Below are positions 47,201 to 62,200 of a stretch of 64,000 nucleotides of DNA, one piece after another (positions within the stretch are counted from its first letter, which is position 1; every line of letters starts with the position of its first letter). The DNA lies in NCBI RefSeq assembly GCF_002197845.1, contig NZ_NIDE01000018.1, positions 1-64,000 of the forward strand, written 5' to 3'. Below the pieces are notes generated by a model. The model saw nothing but the letters and a program-made list of their open reading frames with translations. It did no database searches and had not been told where the DNA came from. The DNA is from Fimbriiglobus ruber (lineage in GTDB: Bacteria > Planctomycetota > Planctomycetia > Gemmatales > Gemmataceae). The position numbers were made by a program, and so were the translations under genes.

Positions 47201-50200
47201 CTCGGGAACAACGTCGAGTCCGGCGCGTCGTCCACGATGTACAACGGCGTCGTCCAGGCGATCGACTTCACCCTGGAAGCCGACAACACCGCCCAGATCA
47301 ACGCGACCATCGGCAACAACGCCAACGCGACTGCCTCCGGCACCGCCGCGACGAAGTCGACCAGCATCGGCGCGGTCGTCGCCATGAACAAGGTGAGCGG
47401 GACGGCGGACGCCGAGCTCACGTACGACAGCCAGTACGCTCACTACAACGTGCCCGACGTCCAGACCTTCGGGACGACCTCGGTCCTCGCGAACGACGCG
47501 AGCGGGATCAACTCGACGGTCACCCTGGCGACCACCGCGAACGCCCCCGGGACCGGCGGCGGCGGCACCGGCGGCACCCCCAGCGAGTTCGGGGCGATCG
47601 GGGTCGCCGGGGCGGTGGCGTATAACGACGTCCGCGGCGGGGCCATAACGAACGTCGACAACGGGCTCGTGACCGCCAGCGGCGACATTCAGATCGTGGC
47701 GACCGAGGCCGCGACCCTGACCGCGTCGATGAGCAGCGAACTCCTGGCCAGCTCGGCCGTCCAGAAGAACCCGGACGGCAGCACCTACTACCGGTCGTTC
47801 GGCAACACCCCCGGCCCCGCCTCGCTGGCCGCCGGCGGGCTCATCGCCACCAACGTGGTCGTGTCCGCCGCCAGCTCGACTGCGACTAATAGCACCCTGA
47901 CCACCCAGGGCGACGGCGAGTCCCCCGGCGGGGACGTCGTGATTCGGGCCAAGAACACCGGCACGATCACCGCCACCACGGTCAACGGCGTGACCGCGGA
48001 CGCGTCCAGCCTGTCCGGGGCGAGCGCGTCCCCGACCGGCGGCCCGGCCGACGGCGTCGGGGTGACGCTGGCGTTCAACTCGATCGGCTGGCAGTCGCAG
48101 AATCTCCTGTTCAACACCCTGGACACCCTGCTCGGCGCCCCGGTCCTGTCAGGCACGGCGTTCGGCAACGAACTCGGGTCCGGGGCGACGGTCACCGTCA
48201 CCGACACGCTGGTGAACACCAACGGTCAGTTCGTCGCGGACGCGACCTCGGCCGCGAACATCACGTCGACGCTCACGAACACCACGACGGCCAACGCGGC
48301 CACGGGCGAGAAGGGCCGGAGCGGTCTCGCCATCGGGGCGACACTGTCGTCCAACAAGGTCAGCGACCGGGCGACGACGTCGATCAATTACGACCCCTTG
48401 TTCATCGAGAACAACCCGACCACGCCGTACATCCAGGCCGGCAACGGGGCCTCGATCACCGCCACCGATTCCGCCTCGATCGACGCGACCATCTCGCTGG
48501 CGACCACCGCGGCCCAGAGCGGGACCGGGTCCGGCGGCCAGGGCAGCAACACCGGGGCGGGCGTGACCGGGGTGGCCGCGACCGTCTCCATGAACGACGT
48601 CGACGGCGGCGCGGGCGTGACCGTGTCGAACACGCCGCTCGTAGTCACCGGCGGTGACATCCTCGTCGCGGCGACCTCGGACGCTACCCTGACGGCGACC
48701 ACGACCACGGAGCTGACGGTCAGCGCCAAGGCCCTGGGCGTCGGCGTGACGGCCGGGAGTTCGCTCGCCGTCAGCGGCGTCATCGGGACCAACATCGTCC
48801 TGAACTCGGCCGACGCGACCGTCCAGAACAGCAACCTGAGCGACACGGACGAGGGCGGCGGCAACGTCACCGTCCAGGCGACCAACACCTCGACCCTGAC
48901 GGCCGCCGCGACGAACTCGGCGGCCGCGTCCAGCACCTCGACCGGGTCCAACGACGGGCAATCCGGGAGCGGCAGCTCGAACGACGCGTTCGGCGTCACC
49001 CTGTCGTTCAACACGATCGGCTGGCAGGCCCAGAACGTCCTGTTCAACACGATCGACGCCCTCATCGGCGACCCGGCGATCGCCAACGCGTTCGGCGGCA
49101 ACGTCGGCTCCGGGGCCAACGCGACGTTGACCGACACCCCGGTCTCGGCGACCGGCGCGATCACGGTCCAGGCGACGACGGCCTCTACCATCAACTCGAC
49201 GATCACCAACACGACCACCGCCAGCTCGACCGGCCTCCAGGGCCGGACCGGGACCGCGCTCGGGGCCGTCCTCTCGCTCAACAAGGTAAGTAGCAAGGCG
49301 ACCGCCCTGTACACGTCCACCGGGTCGACCAAGCAGACCGCGTCTGGCATTGCCGGGGTCAACGTGACCGCGACCGACAACGCCAAGATCAACTCGACCA
49401 TCACCCTTTCGTCGACCACGGTGACGAACGCCGCCAACAGCCAGTCCACGAAGGCCACCACGGTCGCCGGGGCGCTGTCGATCAACGACGTCCGCGGCGG
49501 GTCCTCCGCGACCCTCTCGAACCTGGCCGTGACCGGCGGCGGGGCGGCCGTCGGGGCCGTCGAGTCGTCGCAGATCACCTCGACCATGACGCTCGCGGCG
49601 ATGAACTCCGGCACCCAGTACGGGACCGACACCAAGTCGCTGGCCATCGGTGGCCTGATCTCCACGAACCTCGTCCAGTCGAACGCCGCCGCCCTGCTCG
49701 GGACGAGCAACGTGACGGTGACGGGCGACGTATCGGTCACGTCCAACGACTCCGCCCAGATCTCGGCCACGCTGAGCAACAAGGCCGTCGCCGACCAGAA
49801 CCTGCCGGTCTCGTCCGCGAACGACATCGCCGTCACCCTGGCCTTCAACACCGTCGGCTGGCAGTCGCAGAACGTCCTCTTCAACACGATCGACGCGATC
49901 CTCGGCGACCCGCTCATCAACAGCGCGCTCGGCGGCCAGGTGCCGAGCGGCGCGACCGCGACGATGGTCGACACGGTCGTGAACGCGACCGGCCAGGTGA
50001 ACGTCGCCGCGGCGACCGACGGGTCGGTGAACTCGCAGATCACGAACACGACCGACTCGACGGCCCTCGGCCTGGAGTCCGGCAGCACCTCGGACGGCGC
50101 GAGCACGCTGAGCCTGGGGATGGTGATTTCGATGAACCGCGTGAGCAGCAGCTCGGACGCGGAAGTGCAGTACAGCCCCGGCTTCGTCCACCCGTCCGGG

Positions 50201-53200
50201 GCGGACGTGACGGCCGGCGCCGGGTTCGCGGTCACTTCGAAAGACACCCCGACCATTACCTCGACCATCGACGTGACGGCCAACTCCACGGTCGTCGACC
50301 CGAGCGGCCAGAAGCCCCGGGCGTCCGCGGTGGCGGGCGGCGTGGCCCTTAACGACGTCCGCGGCGGGGCGACGGCCCAAGTGACCGGGGCGAACGTCCT
50401 CGCGACGGGCGGCACCGTGACGGTCCAGGCTACCGAGACGGCCACGATCACCGCGAACGTCCACATGGAGTCGGAGGCGATCGCGGCCACCACGAACGAC
50501 GGCAAGTCGCTCGCGGTGAACGGGCTGATCGCCACGAACCTGATCCTCAGCAACGCCCAGGCGAACGTCACCGGCAGCACCCTGACCGCCCAGGCCGCGA
50601 CCGGCGACATCGATGTCAACGCCGCGGGGAACATGAAGATCGTGTCGAGCATCGACGGGTCGGAGACGACCAACGGCACGTCGATCGGGGTGACGCTCGC
50701 GTTCAACTCGATCGGGTACAACGCGGAAAACTTCCTGTTCAACGTGATCGACACCTTCGCCGACGGCACCTTCGGGACGGCGAACCCGTCGATCGTCCAG
50801 GCACGGGTGACGGATTCGACCCTAACGGCCGGCGGGAACGTCAACCTGACCTCGACGTCGAGCAGCACGATCACCGCGAACGTCAGCAACCTGGCGATCG
50901 CGATCAACCCGAGCATCGGCAGCTCGAACGCGAACGCGGTGAGCGTCGGGGCCATCATCGCCAAGAACGTCGAGGCGACCAACGCCGGTGCGTACCTCGT
51001 CGGCAGCGGGAACAACGACACCGCAACCGGTCAGGCGATCAACCTCACCTCGACCGACAGTTCGGCCGTGAACTCGGACGTCACCGCGACCGCGGTCTCG
51101 GTTTCCGGGTCCGCGAACGCCGGCGGCCTGAGCATCGGTGTCGGTCTCGGCATTGCCCGGAACGACATCAACAACACGCTGGTGTCGACGATCGACGGCA
51201 TGAAGCAGGTCACGAGCACGACCGGCGGGGTCGCGCTGACCGCGAACCAGGCGGGCGCGAGCATCGTGTCGAACGCCAGCGCGGTCGGCGTCGGCGTCAC
51301 CGCGGCCGCGAGCGGCGGGACGAAGTCGTTCACCGGGGGCGGGGCCGCGTCGCTGAACAACATCGCCAGCACCGCCCAGGCGGTCGCGAACGACACGAAG
51401 ATCACGTCGGCGGCCGGCGTCAGCCTGACCGGCTTCTCGAACGCCACGATCGTTTCGACGGCCCTCGGCACCGCCGTCTCGGTCGGCGCCAGCCAGCAGG
51501 GCAGCATCGACGGCTCCGTGGCCGGGGCGTTCAGCTTTAACGGGATCACCAAGAACATTGAGGCCGAATTCACCGACACCGCGGGGACCGGGGCCGGCAA
51601 CGTCCAGGCGGCCGGCGCCGTGACGATGACCGCGACGGACCAGTCGAAGATCACGTCGAGCGCGATCGGGGCGTCCGTCGGCGTGGCGATCGCCGGCGAC
51701 GGGACGACGCTCGGCGGGGCGCTCGGGGTGTCCACGTCGAACAACAATATCTCCGGCACCGTGCAGGCCGGCTCGAACCACGTGAACGTGACGACCACCA
51801 CGGGCGCGATCACGGCCACGGCCACGTCGGCCCAGTCCGAGATCGACAGCACCGCGACGGCGGTGTCCGTCGGCCTGAGCGGGTCGGGCAGCGGCTGGTC
51901 GATCGCCCTGAGCGGGGCCGGGGCGATCTCGCTGAACACCGTGAGCGTGGCCGACCAGGCCGTCACGACGAACGCGAACCTCACCGCCCCCGGCTCGATC
52001 ACCCTGGCCGCGACCGACGGCGCGACGATCAACTCGACCGTGACCGCCGTGTCGGTGAGCGGCGGGTTCGGCGGGGAGAACTCGGTCGGCGTCGCTTTGG
52101 CCGCCGCCGCCGGTACGAACGCGATCACGGACACGGCCCAAGCCGAGATCGCCGGCGGTCAGGTGACCTCCGGCGGCGGGGCAATCTCCGTCACCGCTCT
52201 GTCCGACTCGGTCATCAAAGCAACGGGCACGGCCGCCGCGGTCGGCATCACCGGCAGCGGCCAGACGGCCGTCTCGGGCTCGGTGGCCGTGACGTTCATC
52301 GAAAACACCATCGGCAACACGATCCGGGCCGCCGTCTCGGGCGGGGCCGCGGCGCAAGCCCTGGGCGCGATCACGATCGCCGCGACGGACAACGCCTCGA
52401 TCGACTCGACCGTCACCGCGGTCGCGGTCTCGGTCGGCGGGTCGGGTGAGAACGCGGTCAACCTGTCGATCGCCGTGGCGGTCGCCGAGAACGCGGTGAA
52501 CAACACCACCCAGGCCTTGGTCGTCGGCGCGAGCGCCAAGGCCGGCGGCCCGCTGCAAGTGACGGCGACGTCGGGCCGGTCGATCGACGTGACGGCGACC
52601 TCCGCGGCTATCTCGGCCGGAGGGTCCGGGGAGATCTCGGTCTCCGGGGCCGGGGCCGGGGCCGAGGCGCACAACGTCGTCGGCGGGACGACCGAGGCCG
52701 GGATTCAGAACGCGGGCGCGGCCAACGGAGCCGGCGTGACCGTCACGGCCGACGACAAGTCGCAGATCAACTCGACCGTGACGGCGGCCGCCGTTTCGGT
52801 TTCGGGCAGCGGCGAGATCGCGGCGACGGTCGCGATCGCGGTCGCCTTGGCCGACAACACGATCAGCTCGCAGACGACGGCCGACGTCCTGAACTCGAAG
52901 GTCACGAGCACGGACGGCGTGAGCGCGACGGCGACGAACGACGGCTCGATCAAGGTGGTCGGCACGGCGGCGGCGGTCGGGTTGTCCGGCAGCGGGGAGA
53001 TGGCGTTCTCCGCGGGCGGCGCCGGGGTGGGCGTCACGAACACGTCCACCGCGTCCACCGCGGCGACCATCGGCACCAGCCAGGTCACGCCCGGCGGGGC
53101 GGTCGCGGTCGACGCCTCGAACTCGCAGGCGATCAATTCGGTCGCCACCGCCGCCGCGATCACGGTGGCCGGCAGCGGGAGTCTCGCGGTCGGCGTCTCG

Positions 53201-56200
53201 GTCGGCGTGGCGACGAGCGAAAACGACATCGGCGGGACGAACCGGGCCGGGATCGACGGCTCGTCCGTCACCGGGGCGACCACCGTCACGGACCAGGCCA
53301 CGGACGCGGCGGCCATCGACGCGACGACGACGAGCGTGTCGGTCGCCCTGTCCGGGGGCGGTGACCTCGCCGGCGCCGGGGCCGTGGCCGTCTCGACCTC
53401 CAAGAACTCGATCACGACGGCCACGGCGGCCGACGTCACGGCCGGCAGCAACGTCTCGGCGGCCGGCCCCATCACGGTGGAAGCGGCCGACCAGTCGACG
53501 ATCCACAGCACGGTCACGTCGGTCGGCGTGAGCATAGGGGCGTCCGGGACGGGAGCCCTGGCCCTCAGCGTGGGCGTCTCGCAAGCCGAGAACGACGTGG
53601 CCGGTTCCACCCGGGCCGGCGTCGACGACTCGACCCTCTCGGCGGGCGGGCCGGTGAACGTGACGGCCAACAATTCTGCGACGATCGCCACCGTCGCGAC
53701 GGCGGTGGCGGTCAGCCTGACGGGGAGCGGCGACTTCGCGATCAGCGGGGCGGGGACCGGGGCGGTCGCCGACAACAACGTCACGACCGCGACGGCAGCT
53801 GAAATCACGACCGGCAGCAACGTCACGGCCGGCAGCGCCCTCACGGTGGCCGCGACCGACACCCGGTCCGTGGACAGCACGGTCACGGCCGTCGCCGTCG
53901 GTCTGAGCGGGTCCGGGACCGCGGCTATCAGCGTGGCGGTGGCGGTCTCCGAAGCGAACAACACCGTCGGCGGTTCGACGACGGCCGACATCACCGGTTC
54001 GACCGCGACCGGCTCGAACGTCGGCGTGACGGCGACGAACGACGCCACCATCGAAGTCGTCTCGACCGCGGTCGGGGTGAGCATCGCCGGCAGCGGGACG
54101 GTCGCGATCGGCGGCTCGGGAGCCGGCGCGACCGCGAACAACACGAGCACGACGGCGACGGCCGCCGACATCACCAACAGCACGGTGACGACGCCCGGCT
54201 CGGTGACGGTGGCGACCACCGACACCCGCGACATCAACTCGGTTGTGACCGCGGCCTCGGTCAGCGTGGCCGGGAGCGGCACCCTGGCCGCGACCATCGC
54301 GGTCGGCGTCTCGATCGCGTCGAACGACATCGGCGGCTCGAACCAGGCGTCGATCGACCCGTCGACGGTGACCGCCGGAAACACGGTGAGCGTGACGGCG
54401 ACGGACACCACGCCGACGGACGGCCTGAGCATCACCGTCGCCTCGACCGCCGTGGCGATTTCCCTGGCCGGGAGCGGGACGGTCGCGGTCGCCGGCGCCG
54501 GGGCCGCGGCCACGGCAGACAACGACATCACGACCGCGACGACGGCCCAGATCGCCGACGGCAGCACCGTCACCGGCCCGAACGGCGTGACCGTGACCGC
54601 GACGGACAAAGCGACCATCAACTCGACGGCGACTACGGCGGCCATCTCCATAAGCGGGAGCGGAGAGGTGTCGGTTAGCGTCGGCGTGGCCGTCACAACC
54701 GCGACGAACGAGATCGCCGGGTCCACCGTCGCACAGATCGATTCTTCGACGGTGACGGCAGCCAACGGGTCGGTGACCGTGGGCGCGTCGTCGGACGCGA
54801 CGATTAACTCGAACGGCATCGGGGCGGCCATCGCCCTCTCGGGCAGCGGCACGGTCGCCATCACCGGGGCGGCGGCCGCGGCCCAGACGACGAACACCCT
54901 GACGAACAAGATCGAAGCCCTGATCACCGACAGCCACGTGTCGGCGGGCGGCGACGTCACCTTCACCGCGACCGACAGCTCGGACGTCACCTCGACGACG
55001 ACGGCTGCCGCCGTGTCGATCGCCGGCAGCGGTGAGGTCGCCGGCGGGCTGGCGCTGGCTCTCGCCCTAGCCCAGAACAACGTCGGGACAACGACCCGCG
55101 CCGTGGTCGACAACTCGACCCTCCAGACCCCGACTGGGAACGTCACCGGGACGGCCACGTCGGGCACGACGATCGTCGCCGTCTCGACCGCGGTCGCGGT
55201 CTCCTTCTCCGGGTCCGGCACGGCCGCCGTCGGGGCGAGCGGGGCCGGGGCCACGGCCGACAACACTACCACCGCGGTAACCGACGCGGAGATTTCGGAC
55301 AACAGCAAGGTCAACATCAACGGGGCCGTCACCCTAACCGCCACGTCCGACCCGACGATCGACGCGACCGTGACCGGCGTCGCGGTCTCGGTCAGCGGGT
55401 CGGGCGCGGGTACCCTCAACCTGACGGTGTCGGTCGTCGAGGCCGAGAACTCGATCGGCGGGACGACACAAGCGTCCGTCGACGGCTCAACGATCGACGC
55501 GAAGGGCGGCCTGTCCGCGACGGCGGTGACCCACGACACGATCAACTCGACCGGCGTGTCGGTCTCGGTCGCCGCGGGCGGCAGCGGCTCACTCAGCCTG
55601 TCCGGGGCCGGGGCCGGGGCGGTCGCCGACAACTCGACCTCGTACACGACCGTGGCCCTGGTCGACCAGGGAAGTTCGGTGACCGGCCCGGGGGCCGTGA
55701 CGCTGAGCGCGACGGACACCTCGACCATCGACGCGGTCACCGTATCGGCGGCCGTCGGCCTGAGCGCGTCCGGGAGCGGGGCCGTGTCGCTCACGGTCGG
55801 GGTGGCGACCGCCGAAAACAGCATCGGCAGCACGACCGAGGCGGACATCGATCACTCGTCGGTCTCGGTCGGCGGCGCCATCAACGCGACGGCCGTGAAC
55901 CACGCGACGATCACCGCGACCGGGGCGGGCGTCAGCGTCGGGCTCTCCGGCAGTGGCGACGTGGCCGTCTCCCTGGCCGGGGCCGCTGCCACCTCAACGA
56001 ACACGATCACGAGCGCGGTCGAGGCAGTTGCCGCCGACGCGTCCTCGATCGCCGGTTCCTCGGCGACGTTCACCGCGACGAACGACAACAGCATCACAGC
56101 GACCGACGTGAGCGTGGCGGTTAGCCTGGCCGTCAGCGGCGGGGTCAGCGTGGGCGCCGCGGTCGCGGTCTCGCTGGCCGAGAACAACATCGGCGGGACG

Positions 56201-59200
56201 ACCACGGCCGGGGTGAGCAACACGATCGTCGCCCTCGGCCAAAACGCCCTCGTCGCGAACGCCACGACGGAAAACTCTGTGACCGCGACCTCCGTCGGCG
56301 TTGCAGTCTCGATCGGCGGCGGAGGCATCGGCGGGGCGGCGGCCGGCGCCGGGTCCCAGGCAGACAACACCACGACCGGTACGACAACGGCCGAAGTCAC
56401 CGGCGGCAGCACCGTGACGGCCGGTTCGGTCAACCTGAACGGGACTGACACGTCGAACATCGATGCCACCGTGGTCGGCGTGGCGGTCGGCCTGGGGATC
56501 GGCGGCGGCGGGGCCGGGGCGCTGACGATCGCAGTCACCGAGGCGGACAACAACATCGGCGCGACGACGGCCGCCCTGATCAGCGGGTCGTCCGTGACCG
56601 CCACCGGAGCCGTCGCCGCCACGGCCCTGTCTCACGAAACGATCAACTCGAGCAGCACCGGCGTGTCCGTGGCGGTCGGCGGGTCCGGCGGCTTCACCCT
56701 GAGCGGGGCCGGCACCGGGGCGACTTCCGACAACACCGAGACGGCGACGACGAACGCCGGAATCGTCGCCGACAGCAACGTCTCCGCGGCTACCGTGGCC
56801 CTGTCGAGCAACGAGAACTCGGCCCTGACCACGACCGCGGTCGGCGTGTCGGTGTCGGGCGCCGCGTCACAATCGCTCTCGCTCACGCTGTCGGTGACGG
56901 TGGCCGAGGCGTCGAACGACTACGACGCGACCACCACCGCCCAGGTCGACGACTCGAAGGTGGTCAGCACGGCCACGTCCGCCCCCAGCGGCATCGGGGT
57001 GGACGTGAGCGCCGGGTCGGCGGCCACCTTGCAGGCCACGAGTGCGGCGGTGGCAGTCGCCGTGTCCGGGTCGCTCACCGTGTCCCTGAGCGGGGCCGGG
57101 ACCGGAAGTACCGGCTCGAACACGATCAGCGGCACGGTCGAGGCGGACGTGAAGGACAGCAACGCGGCGAGCGGCCTGGGAGTCCAGAGCGTGCTCCCGG
57201 TCTCGATCACCGCGGTGGACGCGACGACGGCCACGGCCGACATCACGGCGGTTTCGGTCTCGGTGTCCGGCGGGGTGATCGGCGTGGCGGGCGCGGTGGC
57301 CGTCTCGACGGCGTCGAACGACGCCAACACGGCCACGATCGCCGGGGTCGACAACTCGGCGGTCGTCTCGACCGCCGGGAGCGTCCTTGTGTCCGCGGAC
57401 TCGACGGGCAGCGTGACGGCCACGCCGGTGGCGGTCGCGGTCGCGATCTCCGCCTCGATCGGGGCGGGCCTCTCGGGTGGCGGAACGGTGGCATCGAACA
57501 CCACGGAGCGGAAGGTCGAGGCGTACGCCCAGAACAACTCGGTCGTCTCGGCCGCCGGGAACGTCTCGATCCTGGCGAACGACGTGTCGTCGGCTACCGC
57601 GGACGTTACGAACGTCGCCGTCGCGGTCGGGCTGGTCGCCGTGTCGGTCGCGGCCGACATTGCCACGAACACACTAACGAACACCGTGTCGGCGTACTCC
57701 GCCGGGTCGCAGGTGACGTCGAACACCAACGACATCGACATCAAGGCGTCCGCCAGCAACCCCGTGACGACAACGGGGGACGTCATCTCCGTGTCAATCG
57801 GCCTGGGCGGGGCCGGGCTCGGGACGAACACCCAGACCAGCATCGACGGCACGGTCCAGGCGTACGCGACGGACTCGACTTTGACCGCGACCGCCGGGCA
57901 GGTTCTGATCGACGCCTCTTCGAACGAAACGGCCACCACCAGCACGACCAACGTGTCGGTCGGTCTGGCGGCCGTCAGCGTGATCCTCTCGACGACCGAA
58001 GTCGGCGGGACCACGCAGGCGTACGTCGGCGGGACCACGCAAGTGAACTCTGGCCAGTTCACCGTCCACGCGAATTCGGTCGCAGACGCCGACTCCGCGG
58101 TGACGTCCGTGAGCGTCGGCGGGGTCAACGGGGCGGGAATCGAGTCGAGTTCCAAGGTCGATCGCACGTCGGCCGCGTTCGTCGATTCGGAGTCAAACGT
58201 GACGGCGACCGGGGCCGCGAACGTGTACGCGGAGTCCACGAACACGGTCCCGTCCGAAGTGACCGGGGTCACCGTCGGGTTACTCAACATCACCTCAATG
58301 ACGACGAGTTCGACGCTCAGCGGCTCGACCACCGCGGGCGTGAAGGCCGGCGGGGCGCTGACCGCCAACAGCGCGGACGTGTCGGCGACCAGCACCAATA
58401 CCGTCTCGGCGGACATCACCGGCGTGAGCGTCGGTTTCGTCACCGGGGCCGTCATGACTACCACGGCCCAGGACACCTCCGACACGGAAGCGTACGTCGG
58501 CGGGACCGGGGCGAACGACCCCGCCGCCTCGCTGACCGTAACAGGGTCGGGCGGGGCGACCGTCGACGCGACCTCGACGACGACGGTGACCGCGAACTCG
58601 GACGCGGTCGGCGTGTCCTTAGGCGGGAGTGGCAGCCAGACGACCACGACCGCGACCGCGGGCGGGACGACCGAAACGTTCCTCGGCCGGAACTCGACCG
58701 TCAACGCCGGGACCGGCGACATCGGTATGGACGCGGACAGCACGACCTTCGCCTCGGCGACCGCGACGGGCGTGTCGGTCGGTCTCTTCGGCGGGTACGG
58801 GGGCGCCTCGGTGACGACGAACGCGACCCCGACGGTCGAGGCGTTCACCACCGGCGGCGGCTCGCTGACGGGAGGTAACGTCACCCTAGAATCGAGCCTC
58901 AACCGGGACGCGTCCGGGAACTCGATCACCAGCTTCGACGGGATTTCGGCCCCCGCCTACGGGCAGCTCACCCTCGGGGCCGGCGGCCTGCTGTTCGGGG
59001 CGACCGGCGGAACCTTGAACGTGACGGACGCACCGACCGTCACGGCCGGCCTCGGCGGCGGGACGGACGTTTCGGCGGCCGGCGTGGCAACGATCGAAAG
59101 CAACGTCTACCAAAACGCTTACGCGGACGGCCTGTCCGCGTCCGGCGGGGTCGGGGCCGGGGTCGGGATCGTGACCCCGACAGTGCAGTCGGGTGGGTCG

Positions 59201-62200
59201 ACCTCGACCTACCTCGACGGCACCGTTCAGAACGCCGCCAGCGTGTTGGTGGAATCGCACGTCGATGCCAGTTCGGACCTCCAGGGCCGGGCCTACGGGG
59301 TCGGGGTCGGGGCCGGCGTCACCTCGTCTACGAACCAGGCCACGACCAACCCGGGCGTGACCACGGACATCGGTTCGACGGGCCAGGTGACGGCGGCCGG
59401 GAACGTCACGATCGAGTCGCTCGTGACCAGCCAAGCGGAAGCGGACTCGATCGCCGTTTCGGTCGGGGGCGGAGCCGGCGTCGGCACCGTCAACACGACC
59501 ACGACCGTCAGCCCCACACTCGAAACCTCCGTCGACCAGGGCGGGAACGTGACGAGTACCCAGGGGAACGTCGCGATCCTGTCGGCGAACAACTTCGACC
59601 CGACTTCCGGTCCGTCCGGAAACTACTTGACGGGCAACCAGGCCCTCGCAACCGTCAAGAACGTGACCGTCGGGCTCATCGCCTCGGTCGCGAGCGGGGG
59701 CGTCACTTCGAACGCCCAGGCGGACGTGGACGCGGCGACGATGGCCGGGTCGAACGTGTCGGCCCCGTCCGGGAGCGTGACGATCGATTCGCTGTCCGGG
59801 AATTACGCCCAGGCGACCCTGGAGAATAACAGCGGCGGCACGGTCAGCGTGACCAACATGAACCCGACCGCCAATTCGAAGGGTACGACGACCGCCGAAT
59901 CGCTCGGCAACATCGGCACCCCGACGGCGGCCGGCACCCGGGCCGCGACCGTCGAGGCCGAATCGTCCGACACCGCGGTCGCCGATCTCCAGTCGTCGGA
60001 CGGTGGGATCGTGAACGTTAGCAGTAGTAACGCTAACGCGAACACCACCCCGACCGCGGGGGTCACGATCGGCGGGACGCTCAACGCGTCCGGCGACGTG
60101 ACCGTCCTGGCCAGTACGAACCCCGGCGCCAACAGCGTATCCAACAGCAGTTCCGGTGGGGCGGTCGACGTCGACAGCTTCAACGCCAACTCGACCCTCA
60201 CCCCGACCGTCTCGACCACCGTCAACCCGGGCGCGGTCGTGGCCGCGGGCGGCACGCTCGACATTTCCTCGACCAGCGGGGTCGTGCCCGCCTCGACGAC
60301 GATCTCGGACGGCACCTTCGACGCCGCCACGGACGTCGACCCGACCGATTCCCCCACCGGCAACAGCATCACCTTCGGGGCCCCGGACGGCCTCCAGGAA
60401 AACAGCACGGTCACCTACATCGCCAACAACAACCCGGTCATCCCCGGGCTGACCGACGGCCGCTCGTACTCCGCGATCCCGGTCTCGCCGACCACCATCC
60501 AGCTCGGCGCCGCCCTCGATTTCGGCAGCGCCACCCCGGCGACGGTAGACACGACCGACGACCTTCTGGTGTTCCCGCAGCCGGTCAACCTGCAGACCGG
60601 CGACGTGGTGTTCTACGACCCGAACGGTGGCACCCCGATCCCCCTGGTCGGCGGCGGGTCGCTGCCCGGCGGGTACAACAGCAGCGACCTATACACCGTA
60701 CAGATAGTCGACTCGACGCACGTCCGGCTCATCCCGTACGGCGAGACGCCCTACACTTACACCTTCACCCCGTCCAGCACACACGGTAACCCGAGCACGC
60801 CGCTGATCAGCGGCAACGCCTTCTACCTGCCCAGCAATAGCTTCTACAACGGCGAAGCCGTTTACTACAGTCCGCCGCAGGCCACCGATTTCGACCCGGC
60901 CGGGGTGAACGTTTCGATCGACTCGAACGGGAACATCGTCACGACGTCCGGCAACCAGATCGACTACTCGGCCAACGCTCGCAACATCTACCTGGGCGCC
61001 GGCCAGCCGTTCACCGACGGCGAGACGGTGGTCTACCACACGACCGGCAACGCGATCACCGGCCTGGTCAACGGCGGCATCTACACGGTCGCGAACCCGA
61101 CCAGCACGTCGATCCAGTTGAAGTCCGGCAGCACCGTGGTGGCGGTGGTGCAAAACACCGGGACGGGTACCCAGTCGCTTACCCAGGCCAACACGAGCTC
61201 CGTCAATGGTCTCGTGCCCGGCCAAACGTACTACGTCGTCAACCGGACCTCCACCTCGATTCAGTTGGGCGCGACCCCCGGCGGGTCCCCGCTGGCCGTG
61301 TCCGGGACGTCGGACGGTAACCACGAGTTCATCCAGGTTCTCGTGGACTTCAGCGGCACCGGCACCGGCGACCAGAAGCTGGTGTTGAACATCACCGGCA
61401 CCGGGTCCGGCCCCCAGCAAATGGGCGGGGTGGGCGGGTCGGCGACCCTGCTCGGCAACCCCCCGGGCGGCGGCACCGCCACCGCCTCGGCAACGGGCTC
61501 CGGCGGCGGCGTGGTCGTCAAACAGAGCGGCAGCTCGAACAGCACCTCCAGCCCGACGGTCACGACCACGATCGGCGGCAACGCGTCGCTCAGCGGCGGG
61601 ACCGTGAACATCACCACCCAGTCGACCAGCCAGGCCAACGCGGTCACCGGGGCCGGCAGCTTCGGCGGGATTCAGGACGGGGACGCCGACGCTACCACCA
61701 CGGTTACCAATACCGTGACGACCACGATCGCGGACGGGGCTTCTCTGGCAGCGGCCGGCGACCTGACGGTGTCCACCAACTCGACCGAGAACGGCGGCGT
61801 CCAGGGTTCGATCGGCGCCGGGTCCATCCTGGGGAACGGGTCGACCTCCAACACGACCCTGAACATGAACTACTCCAGCACGACCAACATCGACGGCACG
61901 CTGACGGCCGGCGGCACGCTGACGGCCGCCGCCACCTCGTCCCTCGATGCGTCCAACACCGTCGACGCCCACTCCGGCGCGGGCTTCGGCTCCAAGGCCG
62001 TCGCCAACGGCAATACCAACATCGGGAGCGAATCCGACCCGAACGCCGACACGGTCCGCTTGCAGCCCGACGCCAACCTGGTCGGGCAGGCGGTCCAGCT
62101 GAACGCCGAGTCGACCCACCTCGCGGCCAACACCCAGGCCAACGCCAGCTCCGACAACGGCGGCGGCGGCGAAGGGGACGCGACCGCCAACACGCCCTCG

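Noticed and set aside
43811-56622. Very long - strand open frames (up to about 1,370 codons) opposite the giant gene
   Set aside because: They are shadows. The + strand frame encodes coherent repeated modules with planctomycete motifs, while the - strand products are Arg/Gly/Asp-rich or Val/Ala/Ser-rich strings without domains. They arise because the giant gene's codon use rarely gives reverse stops.
42400-61400. CRISPR array or tandem DNA repeats in the giant gene
   Set aside because: The repeats are long, degenerate, in frame and show protein-level conservation; there are no short identical repeats with regular spacers.
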